Source: Oscillospiraceae bacterium | Lineage (GTDB): Bacteria; Bacillota; Clostridia; Oscillospirales; Ruminococcaceae | Length of the DNA stretch: 62,640 nt | Reading direction: 5' to 3' | Assembly: GCA_017541275.1 (NCBI GenBank) | Contig: JAFXZM010000049.1 | Coordinates: forward strand, 1 to 62,640 | Shown here: piece by piece, positions 25,050-33,785 of the stretch | Numbering within the stretch: the stretch's first letter is position 1 | How the letters are laid out: every line of letters begins with the position of its first letter | Made by a program: the position numbers and the translations under genes | Notes under the pieces: model-generated | What the model was told of the DNA's origin: nothing | The model's input: the letters and a program-made list of their open reading frames with translations, nothing else | The model's database searches: none

Positions 25050-26642
25050 TCATCCGCGGTGCAGAAGCTGATCCCAGCGGGTCGGAATCGCGCTCAGCAC
25101 ATTTTTGACATAATATTTGAGGATAAGCTGTGCATCGGCGGCCGTGACGGCACCGTCCATATCGACATCGGCGCACAATGTCTGCACGGCAGTGAGCTGA
25201 GCGGGGTGTTCTGCGAGCATCCTGACATATTCCTGAAGCACAGACTGCGCATCGTCAGCCTCAACGGCGCCGTTGCTGTTCACATCGCCGCGGAGGGGCT
25301 CGGCCTGAACATGCTCAAACATATCGTTGATGCCGGAATCCGGGCCGACGGTCGTGCGGTAGAGCCCGAACAGGCATGGGCTGTAGGTAGAGATCTGCGA
25401 TGCTTTGGAAAACGGCGCATTTTTCGGGCCGTAGCCCCATTTTGTAAACCAGGTGTACTGCTGCGAGTTATGGCAGGTATAGCCCTTGCGGCTCATCTGA
25501 TAGGCCGTCTGCCCGCCGAAATAATCAAGCGGTTCATCATAGTTCATGACAAGCTGATTTTTGCCGTAGAGGTGCAGATAGGTTTTGGGCACATCCCAGA
25601 CGCCGTATTTCTGTGCAGAGGCGGGGTCATTCGAGGCAATGCCGGCCTGCTCGACGGCTTTCGTCAGCGTATCGGCATTGAGGCGGTGCTGACCGTGTCC
25701 GTATTCGCCGCTGAGGTCATGCCCGACGACAACATCCGGCCGGTATTTCCGCAGCATTTCGATCTGATGCGCGAGCACCGTGTTATAGGAAAAGCCGGCA
25801 TAGCTGAAATTATTTTTCGCAGCCTGGAGCGTTTCGGAATACTGATCGGGGAAGATGCCGATTTCCGGGTAATGTGTCGCGCCTGCGGCCCAGAGCCCGT
25901 TGAGCTGTTCATGCAGCCTGATCGGCTCGCCGTTGTGGTGTGTGAAATAGATGACCTGTAATTTGATGCCGTGGGCGGCGGCATAGGGAATGAGGCCGAG
26001 GAAAAAGAGCTGCTCATCGTCGCTGTGCGTGGTAAAGAGCGCCATATCGGCCTTTTCATAGGGCGGCTGCCAGACCTGAACGTCATCGGGCAGGGTGCCG
26101 GGGCCGAAGACCCGCAGCTCACTGACCGTCGTATAGGATGCGGTAAAGCGCATGGTCACGGTATCGGAATGCAGCTCTGACACATCGGCATATTCATGCA
26201 GAAAGCCGCTCTGTCCGCAGGAGAGGGTCAGGGTATCCGATACAGCCTCCCACGGATAGGCGTTCTTTTCAAATTTGACATAGAGCCCCGCGATCTCGCC
26301 GTCCGCCTTGATTGTCAGGGTTTTTCCGGCGCTGAATGAAAAGGTTGTGGATTCATTGCCGTCGCGGAGGCGGTCGGGGTTATAGCCGCTCGAAGCGGTC
26401 ATGACTGCCGATTTTGTATATTCTGCCGCCGCACCGTCCGCAGCGTGCGCATCGGAAGCGACCGGCTCAGCGATTGCGGCACGGCTCTCCGGCAGCAAAT
26501 CTGCGGGCATTTCTGTGATTTCCTCTGCTGCCGCATTTTCAGCCGGCAGCATTTCCGTTTCCGCTGCGGCATGCAGTCCGCAGACGGATGACAGAAGCGC
26601 CGCCGCGATGCAAGCGCAGAAAAACTGTCTGATTGGTCTCAT
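25050..26642 (-). CDS. Secreted PIG-L-type deacetylase with F5/8C-like domain and dockerin
   Basis: 530 aa. Signal peptide about 1-27; Ala/Glu-rich linker to about 70; residues of about 74-180 resemble an F5/8 type C (discoidin) carbohydrate-binding sandwich (VMTASSGYNPDRLRDGNEST ... ELRVFGPG). From about 198 comes a PIG-L/LmbE metal-dependent N-deacetylase: LFTTHSDDEQLFF (the usual PHPDDE is HSDDE here) and VVVGHDLSGEYGHGQHRLN with the C-terminal His motif. The dockerin at about 455-530 has loops DVNSNGAVEADD and DVDMDGAVTAAD. Known PIG-L proteins remove acetyl from GlcNAc-containing glycans; here a chitin-, host- or wall-derived substrate is possible. AAAGGAGA precedes the start. Gap of 56 bp from the CotH-like gene. 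Confidence 0.9.
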   Translation of the reverse strand: MRPIRQFFCACIAAALLSSVCGLHAAAETEMLPAENAAAEEITEMPADLLPESRAAIAEPVASDAHAADGAAAEYTKSAVMTASSGYNPDRLRDGNESTTFSFSAGKTLTIKADGEIAGLYVKFEKNAYPWEAVSDTLTLSCGQSGFLHEYADVSELHSDTVTMRFTASYTTVSELRVFGPGTLPDDVQVWQPPYEKADMALFTTHSDDEQLFFLGLIPYAAAHGIKLQVIYFTHHNGEPIRLHEQLNGLWAAGATHYPEIGIFPDQYSETLQAAKNNFSYAGFSYNTVLAHQIEMLRKYRPDVVVGHDLSGEYGHGQHRLNADTLTKAVEQAGIASNDPASAQKYGVWDVPKTYLHLYGKNQLVMNYDEPLDYFGGQTAYQMSRKGYTCHNSQQYTWFTKWGYGPKNAPFSKASQISTYSPCLFGLYRTTVGPDSGINDMFEHVQAEPLRGDVNSNGAVEADDAQSVLQEYVRMLAEHPAQLTAVQTLCADVDMDGAVTAADAQLILKYYVKNVLSAIPTRWDQLLHRG

Positions 26643-26698
26643 ACTGTCTCCTTTTCCGGTTTACTTTTCATACTCATGCTGTCCGATTATTTACGGAA

Positions 26699-28357
26699 TC
26701 ATACATGCCAATAATCGTTCAGGAAGCTGACGCGGGCTTCCAGCCATTTTGTGACAAGCTCTGAAGCGGCCTCCTGCGTTCTGCATTTTTGGGAAGCAGG
26801 GGAAAGCTCCTTTGCGATGCCGGGATCGGAAACCGCGACACCCCAGCGCTTATCATTCTGCACAAATGCGTCATGATACGCAGCGGCATCCGATTTCAGA
26901 GTATCGAGCGCACGTTCAAAGACGCCGTCATCATAGGCGGCGGTCCATTTTTCGCGCACGATCTGCTGAAACCAGTCCTCATTCATCAGCACAGCGAGCC
27001 ACGGATTCACTGTTTCGTAAGCGACGCCGTTGACCTCCGGAACGATATTGGCAGCATAGAAGCCGGAGCCGTCGGCGCAGCGGGCCTTGTTGCCGAGCCC
27101 GGAGTCAAAATCCCACGGAGCCTCGAAGGTGAGCTTTTTGCCGCCGCCCTCGCCGAAATCCGCATCCATGAAGAAGCTCGACCAATAGATATCGGCATCA
27201 CAGGTCAGCTCCGCGACAAGGTACGCATCCGCAAGAGACTGCGTATCGACGACCGCCTCGACGGCCTCCTGCGGGGTCATATCCTTCGCCTCCGTGATCT
27301 CTTTGAAATCGTCATCGAAGCGATACGCCTTATGCTCATAAGCGGCGGCATACATAATGCGGTAGACCTGATTGACATAATTGGCGATAAAATCGTGCTG
27401 CTCCTGCGAATAGATATCGCTTTTGATTGAGAAGCCGATATCAATTTTGGGGTCGCCGGGGGATTCCGGCAGGCAGGTAATAGTTTTCCCGTTTCCGCCC
27501 GCGCCGTCGAAGGGCGTGAGCGGCGCATTATCGGCATAGTCCACATGGAACTGATGCAGAGGGTCCTCGGAATAGAAATAGCCGTCGAATTCGAGGAAAT
27601 AGCCGATACCGGTGCCTGTTTCATCCTTTTTCGGGTCAGAGATATTGACGCGGTTTGGGTTGACCTGCTGATATTCGGTCAGCAGATAAACGCCGTAATA
27701 ATCGCCGTTGAGATGCAGCTCCACGAAAGCGGCATCGGCGGCATAGAGCCCGTCCGGTTCGAGCAGCTCGCGTGCGATCTGGAGCGCGGTTTTGCTGCGC
27801 TGCATGGAAACGTCCTTGAATTCGGCGAGCAGCAGCCAGTTTTTCATTTCCGCGCCGTCATTGAGGCCGAGCAGGTTTTGCTTTTCTGCAAATTTGATGC
27901 GCAGAGATTTTTTGTCATAGGTCGTAGTCCAGTTTCCGCGCACCTTGACCTCGGCATCAGCGGCATCGAGCAAAACCTGCTGTGCGGTATCGGTCAGGCT
28001 GACCGCACATTGCTCATAGTAGGGCTCCGGCGGAATGACATAGCCGGGCGTCCACGAAGCGATTTGTTTTGCGACATGCCGTGCGACCGGCTCGGTAAAG
28101 AAGTCGAGGGCATCGGCGCCCTGTTTTTGTGTACGGATAGAGAGCACGGGCAGGACAGTGGGAGCAGCATCCGGCTTTTGGGGCTCCGGAGCAGCCGCAG
28201 AGGAATCGTCCGGAGCGGCAGAGCTGAGGCTTTCAGTGGGAACGCTGTCCTGAACGGACTGTGTACCGCCGGCAGCACACCCGGTGAGCAGCGTGCAGGA
28301 AAACAGCAGCGGGAGAATGTGGCTGCGAAAATGATTTCTGAAATTATTACGGGACAT
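26699..28357 (-). CDS. CotH-family lipoprotein
   Basis: 552 aa. Signal peptide with lipobox LLTGCAAGG, then a Ser/Pro/Ala linker. Residues of about 90-480 match the CotH protein-kinase-like family: VKVRGNWTTTYDKKSLRIKF, RSKTALQIARELLEP, DYYGVYLLTEYQQVNPNRV, and FEAPWDFDSGLGN carrying the metal-binding DFD. CotH kinases phosphorylate spore coat proteins in Bacillus, and CotH modules occur in ruminococcal cellulosome proteins; the substrate here is unknown. There is no dockerin. The start at 28357 is favoured by AGGAGGG; the ATG at 28408 lies within the promoter. Confidence 0.9.
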   Translation of the reverse strand: MSRNNFRNHFRSHILPLLFSCTLLTGCAAGGTQSVQDSVPTESLSSAAPDDSSAAAPEPQKPDAAPTVLPVLSIRTQKQGADALDFFTEPVARHVAKQIASWTPGYVIPPEPYYEQCAVSLTDTAQQVLLDAADAEVKVRGNWTTTYDKKSLRIKFAEKQNLLGLNDGAEMKNWLLLAEFKDVSMQRSKTALQIARELLEPDGLYAADAAFVELHLNGDYYGVYLLTEYQQVNPNRVNISDPKKDETGTGIGYFLEFDGYFYSEDPLHQFHVDYADNAPLTPFDGAGGNGKTITCLPESPGDPKIDIGFSIKSDIYSQEQHDFIANYVNQVYRIMYAAAYEHKAYRFDDDFKEITEAKDMTPQEAVEAVVDTQSLADAYLVAELTCDADIYWSSFFMDADFGEGGGKKLTFEAPWDFDSGLGNKARCADGSGFYAANIVPEVNGVAYETVNPWLAVLMNEDWFQQIVREKWTAAYDDGVFERALDTLKSDAAAYHDAFVQNDKRWGVAVSDPGIAKELSPASQKCRTQEAASELVTKWLEARVSFLNDYWHV

Positions 28358-28379
28358 AGAATTCCCTCCTCTCAGAGGT

Positions 28380-28408
28380 ATTATACCATATCGCGAAAAA
28401 AAGTGCAA
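28380..28408 (-). promoter_or_regulatory. Promoter of the CotH-like / deacetylase unit
   Basis: Minus-strand TTGCAC, 17-bp spacer, TATAAT, ending 22 bp before the CotH start codon at 28357. It probably also serves the PIG-L gene. Confidence 0.75.
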
Positions 28409-28433
28409 CGAGAATTATAATTTGAGATCAGCT

Positions 28434-28452
28434 TGTCGAAAAAGGTATCGCT
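28434..28452 (+). repeat. Short dispersed repeat, copy 2
   Basis: TGTCGAAAAAGGTATCGCT, identical to 24933-24951. It abuts repeat copy B, separated by a GCAAGCGCCGG segment. Confidence 0.6.
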
Positions 28453-28467
28453 GCAAGCGCCGGCGGC

Positions 28468-28912
28468 GGGGAGCCCCCGCCGGCGCGGGGAGCCCCCGCT
28501 GGTATTTTGCTAAAGCGGCGCATAGGCTCATTCACCACTACAGCCTTCCCGAGCGGCGCAGGAGTGCGCCGCATTTTACGCCATACTCCCATAATCGGGA
28601 GCATACGCATATCTGCGGCGTTTTTGTTTTGCGATTCAATCGACAAAAGCAGTAAATACGAACAACGATAATTCTGCGGAACTTAGAGGGATAGGGGTCA
28701 GGAAAGCGGGGGTTCGGGGGCGAAAACTGCCAGACGGGCTCCGTCCTAAGGGGGAAGGGAGAATGAGCGAACGCAGTGAGCGCTTCCCCCTGTCCCTCTG
28801 GGTTTTCACCCCCGATCCCGAGGATGACAAAAACGAAAAAATGTGAATTCAGCAGCAGGAAGTCAAATCAAGGCATATCATGCGATATTTATTATGATTA
28901 TGATGCGGACAG
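28468..28912 (+). repeat. Dispersed ~400-bp structured repeat, copy B
   Basis: Same order of blocks as copy A, but the leading GGGGAGCCCCCGC unit is doubled (28468-28499) and an extra hairpin block TGCCAGACGGGCTCCGTC (28728-28745) sits in the G-rich core. The phrases TTACGCCATACTCCCATAAT, CTGCGGAACTTAGAGGGATA and GAAGTCAAATCAAGGCATAT are conserved. Confidence 0.85.
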
Positions 28913-28962
28913 GTCATCCAAAGCTCATGCAGGTGCATCTTAGAAGCTTGATAACAAAATAA

Positions 28963-28995
28963 CAGCGCCCCGGCCTGAACAGAACCGGGACGCTG
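28963..28995 (-). terminator. Terminator of the hydrogenase operon
   Basis: Stem CAGCGCCCCGG/CCGGGACGCTG (one mismatch) 24 bp beyond the hydA stop codon, followed on the minus strand by TTATTTTG. Confidence 0.75.
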
Positions 28996-29018
28996 CAAAA
29001 AACACAAACACGCCGCGC

Positions 29019-30779
29019 TTAGAAATTGACCTTTCTTGCGACATAGCTGGTGTGCAGGAGCTCATGTGCCTTATGGCCGCCGGGCTCACCGAGATACTCT
29101 TTATAGAGCGTCTGGATTGCGGGGTTATCCTGCGACTTGCGCAGATCCATTTCCGCATCGACGGAATACAGCGCCTTCGCACGCTCCGCACGCAGATCGA
29201 CGAAGTTGCGGACGGATGCCGGCTGGATCGGCTGACCGCCGCCGTTGACGCAGCCGCCCGGACAGGCCATGATCTCGATGAAGGTGTAATCCGCTTCACC
29301 GGCCTGCACCTTTTCGAGCAGTCTTCTTGCATTTGCAAGGCCGCTGGCGACAGCAACCTTGACAGTCAGGCCGCCGACGGTGTAGGAAGCCTCCTTGACG
29401 CCCTCAATGCCGCGGACATCGGTGAAGTCGAGCTTGTCATTCGGCAGCTTTTCGCCGCTGATCTTCTCAACAGCGAAACGCAGAGCAGCCTCCATAACAC
29501 CGCCGGTTGCGCCGAAGATGAGACCTGCGCCGGAGTAGATGCCCAGCGGGTCATCGAACTTCTCATCCGGCAGAGAGCGGAAGTCGAGGCCTGCGCGGTC
29601 GATCATCCGGCCGAGCTCTCTGGTAGTCAGTGCAATGTCAACATCCGGATAGCCCGAAGCGGACTGATCGTCTCTGCCGCACTCAAACTTCTTTGCAGTA
29701 CACGGCATGATCGAAACCGAAACGATATCCTTCGGATCCCAGCCCATCTTCTCTGCATAGTAGGTCTTGATGATCGCGCCCTGCATCTGCTGCGGGGACT
29801 TGCAGGTGGAGAGGTTCGGGATCATATCCGGGAAGTAGTGCTCACAGAACTTGACCCAGCCCGGCGAGCAGGATGTGATCATCGGGAGAACGCCGCCGTT
29901 GGTGACGCGCTCGATGAGCTCCGTGCCTTCCTCCATGATGGTGAGGTCAGCGCCGTAGTTCGTGTCGGTGACGACATCGAAGCCGAGTCTGCGGAGCGCA
30001 GCAGCCATTTTGCCCTCGACATTTGTGCCGATCGGGTAGCCGAACAGCTCGCCCAGACCTGCGCGGACAGACGGAGCGGTCTGCACGACAACATGCTTGG
30101 TCGGGTCAGCGATTGCAGCAAAGACCTTGTCGGTGTAATCCTTTTCGGAGAGTGCGCCGGTCGGACAGACCGTGATGCACTGGCCGCAGGAAACGCAGGC
30201 GGTCTCACCCAGCGGCTTGTTGAACTGCGAGCCGATGTTGGTGATGAAGCCTCTCTCGTTTGCGCCGATGACGCCGATGCCCTGTGTAACGGCACATGCG
30301 GCAACGCAGCGGCGGCAGAGGATGCACTTATTGTTATCGCGGTACATATGCGCGGCGGAATCGTCGATCGGGTACACAGTCTTTTCGCCTGCGTAGAAAT
30401 CGTCGTCCTCGATGCCGAGCTCATTTGCGAGCTTCTGGAGCTCACAGTTCTTGCTTCTCACGCAGGAGAGGCACTTCTTATCGTGATTCGAGAGAATGAG
30501 CTGCATATTCTTTCTGCGCGCATCGAGCACCTTCGGGGAGTTGGTCAGAACCTCCATGCCCTCGGAAACCGGGTACACGCAGGCTGCGACGAGGCGGAAG
30601 CCTCTGCCCTCATTGGCCTCGACCATGCACATACGACATGCGCCGATCTCGTTGATATCCTTCAGGTAGCAGAGCGTCGGGATCGTGACGCTTGCTTCAC
30701 GGGCGGCTTCCAGAATGGAAGTTCCCTTCGGAACTGCCACAGCCAAACCGTTGATTTTTACATTTACCATTTCACTCAT
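29019..30779 (-). CDS. hydA: [FeFe] hydrogenase, catalytic subunit
   Basis: 586 aa. N-terminal [2Fe-2S] ferredoxin domain (LCYLKDINEIGACRMCMVEA), a His-Cys3 [4Fe-4S] site (HDKKCLSCVRSKNC), two [4Fe-4S] ferredoxin clusters (CILCRRCVAAC and CVSCGQCITVC), then the H-cluster domain with L1 TSCSPGW (near 300), L2 MPCTAKKFE (near 356) and L3 MACPGGCVNGGGQP (near 500). The C-terminus has the small-subunit region. It produces or oxidises H2; with HydB and HydC it forms a complex of the NAD(P)/ferredoxin-bifurcating type (HndD). Last gene of the operon, 15 bp after hydB. Confidence 0.96.
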   Translation of the reverse strand: MSEMVNVKINGLAVAVPKGTSILEAAREASVTIPTLCYLKDINEIGACRMCMVEANEGRGFRLVAACVYPVSEGMEVLTNSPKVLDARRKNMQLILSNHDKKCLSCVRSKNCELQKLANELGIEDDDFYAGEKTVYPIDDSAAHMYRDNNKCILCRRCVAACAVTQGIGVIGANERGFITNIGSQFNKPLGETACVSCGQCITVCPTGALSEKDYTDKVFAAIADPTKHVVVQTAPSVRAGLGELFGYPIGTNVEGKMAAALRRLGFDVVTDTNYGADLTIMEEGTELIERVTNGGVLPMITSCSPGWVKFCEHYFPDMIPNLSTCKSPQQMQGAIIKTYYAEKMGWDPKDIVSVSIMPCTAKKFECGRDDQSASGYPDVDIALTTRELGRMIDRAGLDFRSLPDEKFDDPLGIYSGAGLIFGATGGVMEAALRFAVEKISGEKLPNDKLDFTDVRGIEGVKEASYTVGGLTVKVAVASGLANARRLLEKVQAGEADYTFIEIMACPGGCVNGGGQPIQPASVRNFVDLRAERAKALYSVDAEMDLRKSQDNPAIQTLYKEYLGEPGGHKAHELLHTSYVARKVNF

Positions 30780-30794
30780 GTTCCGGAAGCCTCC

Positions 30795-32702
30795 TTACTG
30801 CTTGCTGATTGCCTTCGGTCTGCACTGTGCCATGCAGGCGCCGCACTTCACGCACTTTTCCTGGTCGATCGCAAAGGATGCGAGCTTATGGTTCGGTGCA
30901 ATGTAATCCGTTCTTTCGATCGCGGAAGCGGGGCACTGCTTTGCGCACATGCCGCAGCCGACGCACTTGTCCTTGTCGATGACATACTGAAGCAGCGACT
31001 TGCAGACGCCAGCCGGGCACTTCTTGTCAACGATATGTGCAAGGTACTCGTCACGGAAGAAGCGGAGCGTCGAGAGAACCGGATTCGGTGCTGTCTGACC
31101 CAGACCGCAGAGCGAGTTGGTTTTGACGTAGTAGCAGAGCTCTTCGAGCTTGTCCAGATCCTCCAGCGTACCGTTGCCGTTGGTGATCTTGTCGAGAATC
31201 TCATACATGCGCTTGGTACCGATGCGGCACGGTGTACACTTACCGCAGGATTCATCCATCGTGAACTGGAGGAAGAACTTTGCGATATCGACCATGCAGT
31301 TATCCTCATCGAGAACGATCAGACCGCCGGAGCCGATCATGCAGCCGATCTTTGCGAGGCTGTCGTAATCGACATTGACGTCATAGTGCTCGAACGGGAT
31401 GCAGCCGCCGGAGGGGCCGCCGGCCTGCGCGGCCTTGAACTTCTTGCCGTTCGGGATGCCGCCGCCGATCTCCTCGATGATCTCGCGGAGCGTGGTGCCC
31501 ATCGGGACTTCGACCAGACCGGTGTTCTTGATCTTGCCGCCGAGTGCAAAGACCTTGGTGCCCTTGGAGTTATCCTTGCCCATCGAGGCATACCACTTTG
31601 CGCCCTTCAGAATGATCTGCGGGACATTTGCGTAGGTCTCGACGTTATTGAGGATGGTCGGCTTCTGATACAGACCCTTTTCTGCCGGGAACGGCGGACG
31701 CGGACGCGGCTCGCCTCTGTTGCCCTCGATCGAGGTCATCAGTGCAGTTTCCTCGCCGCAGACGAACGCACCTGCACCCAGGCGGAGGTCGATGTCGAAG
31801 CGGAAGCCGGTGCCGAAGATATCGTCGCCCAGCATACCTGCTTCTCTTGCCTGCTTGATTGCGATGCGCAGTCTCTGAACAGCGATCGGATACTCTGCAC
31901 GGACATAGATATAGCCCTGCGATGCACCGATTGCATAGCCGGCAATCGTCATTGCTTCGAGCACGACATGCGGGTCGCCCTCAAGCACGGAACGGTCCAT
32001 GAATGCGCCGGGGTCGCCCTCGTCGGCGTTGCAGCAGACATACTTGATGTCCGCATCCGGAACGATATTGCGGGCGAGCTTCCATTTGGTGCCGGTCGGG
32101 AATCCGCCGCCGCCTCTGCCGCGCAGTCCGGAATCGGAGATCTCCTGAATGACCTCCTCCGGGGTCATTGAGGTCAGCACCTTATGCAGTGCCTCATAGC
32201 CCTTTCTGCCGATGTACTCATTGATATTCTCCGGGTCGATCAGGCCGCAGTTGCGGAGTGCGACACGGTGCTGCTTTGCATAGAATGTGGTCTCGTTCAG
32301 AGACTTGATCTCATCGGAGCCCTCGGTCACGGTCTCGTCATAGAGATACTTCTTGACGGGCTTGCCGCCGATGAGATGCTCGTCCACGATCTCCGTAATC
32401 ATTTCCATTTTGACATGGGTGTAGAAAGCGCCTTCCGGATAGACAATCATGATCGGGCCGCGCTCGCACAGGCCGAAGCAGCCTGTCCGGACGACATAAA
32501 CCTTCTGGTCAATGCCCTTTTCCTTGAGCTGTCTTTCCAGCTCATCCGCGATCTTCATGGAGCCGGACGAGGTACATCCTGTACCGCCGCACATCAGAAC
32601 ATGCTTCTCATACTTCGCGCCGCTGGTATCCTTGCCCAGACGCACCGCGATTTCCTTGCGCATTTCTTCCTTGATTGCAGCGAGGTCCTGCAAAGTTTTC
32701 AT
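30795..32702 (-). CDS. hydB: Bifurcating-type hydrogenase subunit HydB (NuoF-like)
   Basis: 635 aa. Thioredoxin-like [2Fe-2S] domain first (VLMCGGTGCTSSGS...VVRTGCFGLCERGP), then the NuoF flavoprotein with the NADH/FMN motif GRGGGGFPTGTKW and the CGKCTPCRIGTKRM [4Fe-4S] site, and two C-terminal ferredoxin clusters (CVGCGMCAKQC, CVKCGACMAQC). This is the full HydB/HndC layout that binds FMN and NAD(H) and is believed to host flavin-based electron bifurcation. AGGAGGTTTAAT precedes the start. Confidence 0.96.
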   Translation of the reverse strand: MKTLQDLAAIKEEMRKEIAVRLGKDTSGAKYEKHVLMCGGTGCTSSGSMKIADELERQLKEKGIDQKVYVVRTGCFGLCERGPIMIVYPEGAFYTHVKMEMITEIVDEHLIGGKPVKKYLYDETVTEGSDEIKSLNETTFYAKQHRVALRNCGLIDPENINEYIGRKGYEALHKVLTSMTPEEVIQEISDSGLRGRGGGGFPTGTKWKLARNIVPDADIKYVCCNADEGDPGAFMDRSVLEGDPHVVLEAMTIAGYAIGASQGYIYVRAEYPIAVQRLRIAIKQAREAGMLGDDIFGTGFRFDIDLRLGAGAFVCGEETALMTSIEGNRGEPRPRPPFPAEKGLYQKPTILNNVETYANVPQIILKGAKWYASMGKDNSKGTKVFALGGKIKNTGLVEVPMGTTLREIIEEIGGGIPNGKKFKAAQAGGPSGGCIPFEHYDVNVDYDSLAKIGCMIGSGGLIVLDEDNCMVDIAKFFLQFTMDESCGKCTPCRIGTKRMYEILDKITNGNGTLEDLDKLEELCYYVKTNSLCGLGQTAPNPVLSTLRFFRDEYLAHIVDKKCPAGVCKSLLQYVIDKDKCVGCGMCAKQCPASAIERTDYIAPNHKLASFAIDQEKCVKCGACMAQCRPKAISKQ

Positions 32703-32734
32703 ATTAAACCTCCTATTATGCTGTTCGTTCGGGA

Positions 32735-33238
32735 TCAGTCAGCGTATTTTGCGAGGATTTCCTGAAGCTCCTCGGACTTGCCGGTCAGTCTGCCGTAAAC
32801 ATCATCGTTGATTGTGACAACCGGAGCCAGACCGCAGGCACCGACGCAGCGGCAGTCATCGAGCGAGAACTTGCCGTCCTGCGTGATCTCGCCGCTGTCG
32901 ATGCCCAGCAGCTCCTCGAGCTTTTCCATGACCACACCGGAGCCCTTGACATAGCAGGCGGTTCCGAGGCAGACCGAGATGCGGTACTTGCCCTTGGGCG
33001 ACATGGTGAACTGTGCATAGAAGGTTGCAACGCCGAACACTTTTTCCAGCGGAATATTCAGCTCCTCCGCGATCACGGTCTGCACCTCGAGCGGGAGATA
33101 GCCGTAGATTTCCTGCGCCTTCTGCATGATCGGCATGAGACATCCCGGATCATCCCGCAGTGCGTCGATCACGGCGCGGAGCTCCTGCTCCTGCTCTGCG
33201 GTTCCGGTAAAGGGGATAGTTGCGATTTTCTTTGCCAT
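32735..33238 (-). CDS. hydC: Bifurcating-type hydrogenase subunit HydC (NuoE-like)
   Basis: 167 aa. Thioredoxin-like [2Fe-2S] protein of the NuoE/HndA family. Ligands are visible in VCLGTACYVKGS and CRCVGACGLAPV, and VFGVATFYAQFTMSPKG is a family hallmark. It relays electrons between HydB and HydA. The start at 33238 has GGAGGAAA upstream; the longer frame to 33301 has no ribosome binding site. First gene of the hydCBA operon. Confidence 0.95.
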   Translation of the reverse strand: MAKKIATIPFTGTAEQEQELRAVIDALRDDPGCLMPIMQKAQEIYGYLPLEVQTVIAEELNIPLEKVFGVATFYAQFTMSPKGKYRISVCLGTACYVKGSGVVMEKLEELLGIDSGEITQDGKFSLDDCRCVGACGLAPVVTINDDVYGRLTGKSEELQEILAKYAD

Positions 33239-33785
33239 ATGAATCGTTTCCTCCTTTTTTATAATTTGAGAATCGACTGATTTGGAATTTCCGGCAGGCA
33301 CGGAAAAACCGGCATTGCCTGATTTTCACCCTGCCCGGGGGTGATTCTGACTGCAACGCCTTCGATACCTGCCGATATGAATCGGTATGCGTCTGAAAAA
33401 CAGCATACGTACTCTTATGTATTCTACACCATATTGCAGAAAAAATCAAGGTCAAAAGTGCACAACAATTCAGACAGTTTTTCGTGCGTTTCCATGAATA
33501 ACTCTGTGCTGATATGCAGTTTTCCGCCATTTGCCTGTGTTTTTCCGCGATTTGCGGCGATTTCGAGCCGTCCGCCCAGGGCGTACAACTGTACGAATCT
33601 CCTGCACTTTCCTATTTTTCGACACGACGGCAGAAATATTTTCGCTTTTCACAGAAAAATCGCGCTTTCTCTACATGCAGAGAGAATACAATAAAAGGAG
33701 CGCCGCGTACAGCCGCAGACAATCACGCTGCGGCTGCACGGCCATCAAAATGCATACAAATCAGCAAAAGAATCTGGAGGTCGAA
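33239..33785. other. Divergent intergenic region, hydrogenase / S1 protein
   Basis: 547 bp without a gene. It holds the candidate hydrogenase promoter and presumably the promoter of the S1-domain gene; TACAAT occurs at 33688-33693 in front of a ribosome-binding-site-like AAAAGGAG, but no good -35 is seen. The plus-strand frame of the S1 gene stays open back to 33531, without a convincing upstream start. Confidence 0.5.
33421..33449 (-). promoter_or_regulatory. Candidate promoter of the hydrogenase operon
   Basis: Minus-strand TTGATT, 17-bp spacer, TAGAAT. It would leave a leader of about 175 nt before hydC. Confidence 0.5.

Larger units (their letters stand above)
28358..29018. other. Intergenic region with repeat copy B
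   Basis: 661 bp without a gene. It contains the CotH promoter, short-repeat copy 2 (28434-28452), structured repeat copy B (28468-28912), and the hydrogenase terminator (28963-28995). Nothing else is recognisable. Confidence 0.7.

Noticed and set aside
26699-28357. Possible dockerin on the CotH-like protein
   Set aside because: The C-terminus ends in CotH-type sequence without any calcium-loop pattern; anchoring is by the lipobox.
29052-32171. A 1,039-codon open frame on the plus strand across the hydrogenase genes
   Set aside because: It is antisense to hydA and hydB, whose cluster-binding motifs are unmistakable. Such long antisense frames follow from GC-rich codon use; no ribosome binding site or known motif supports it.
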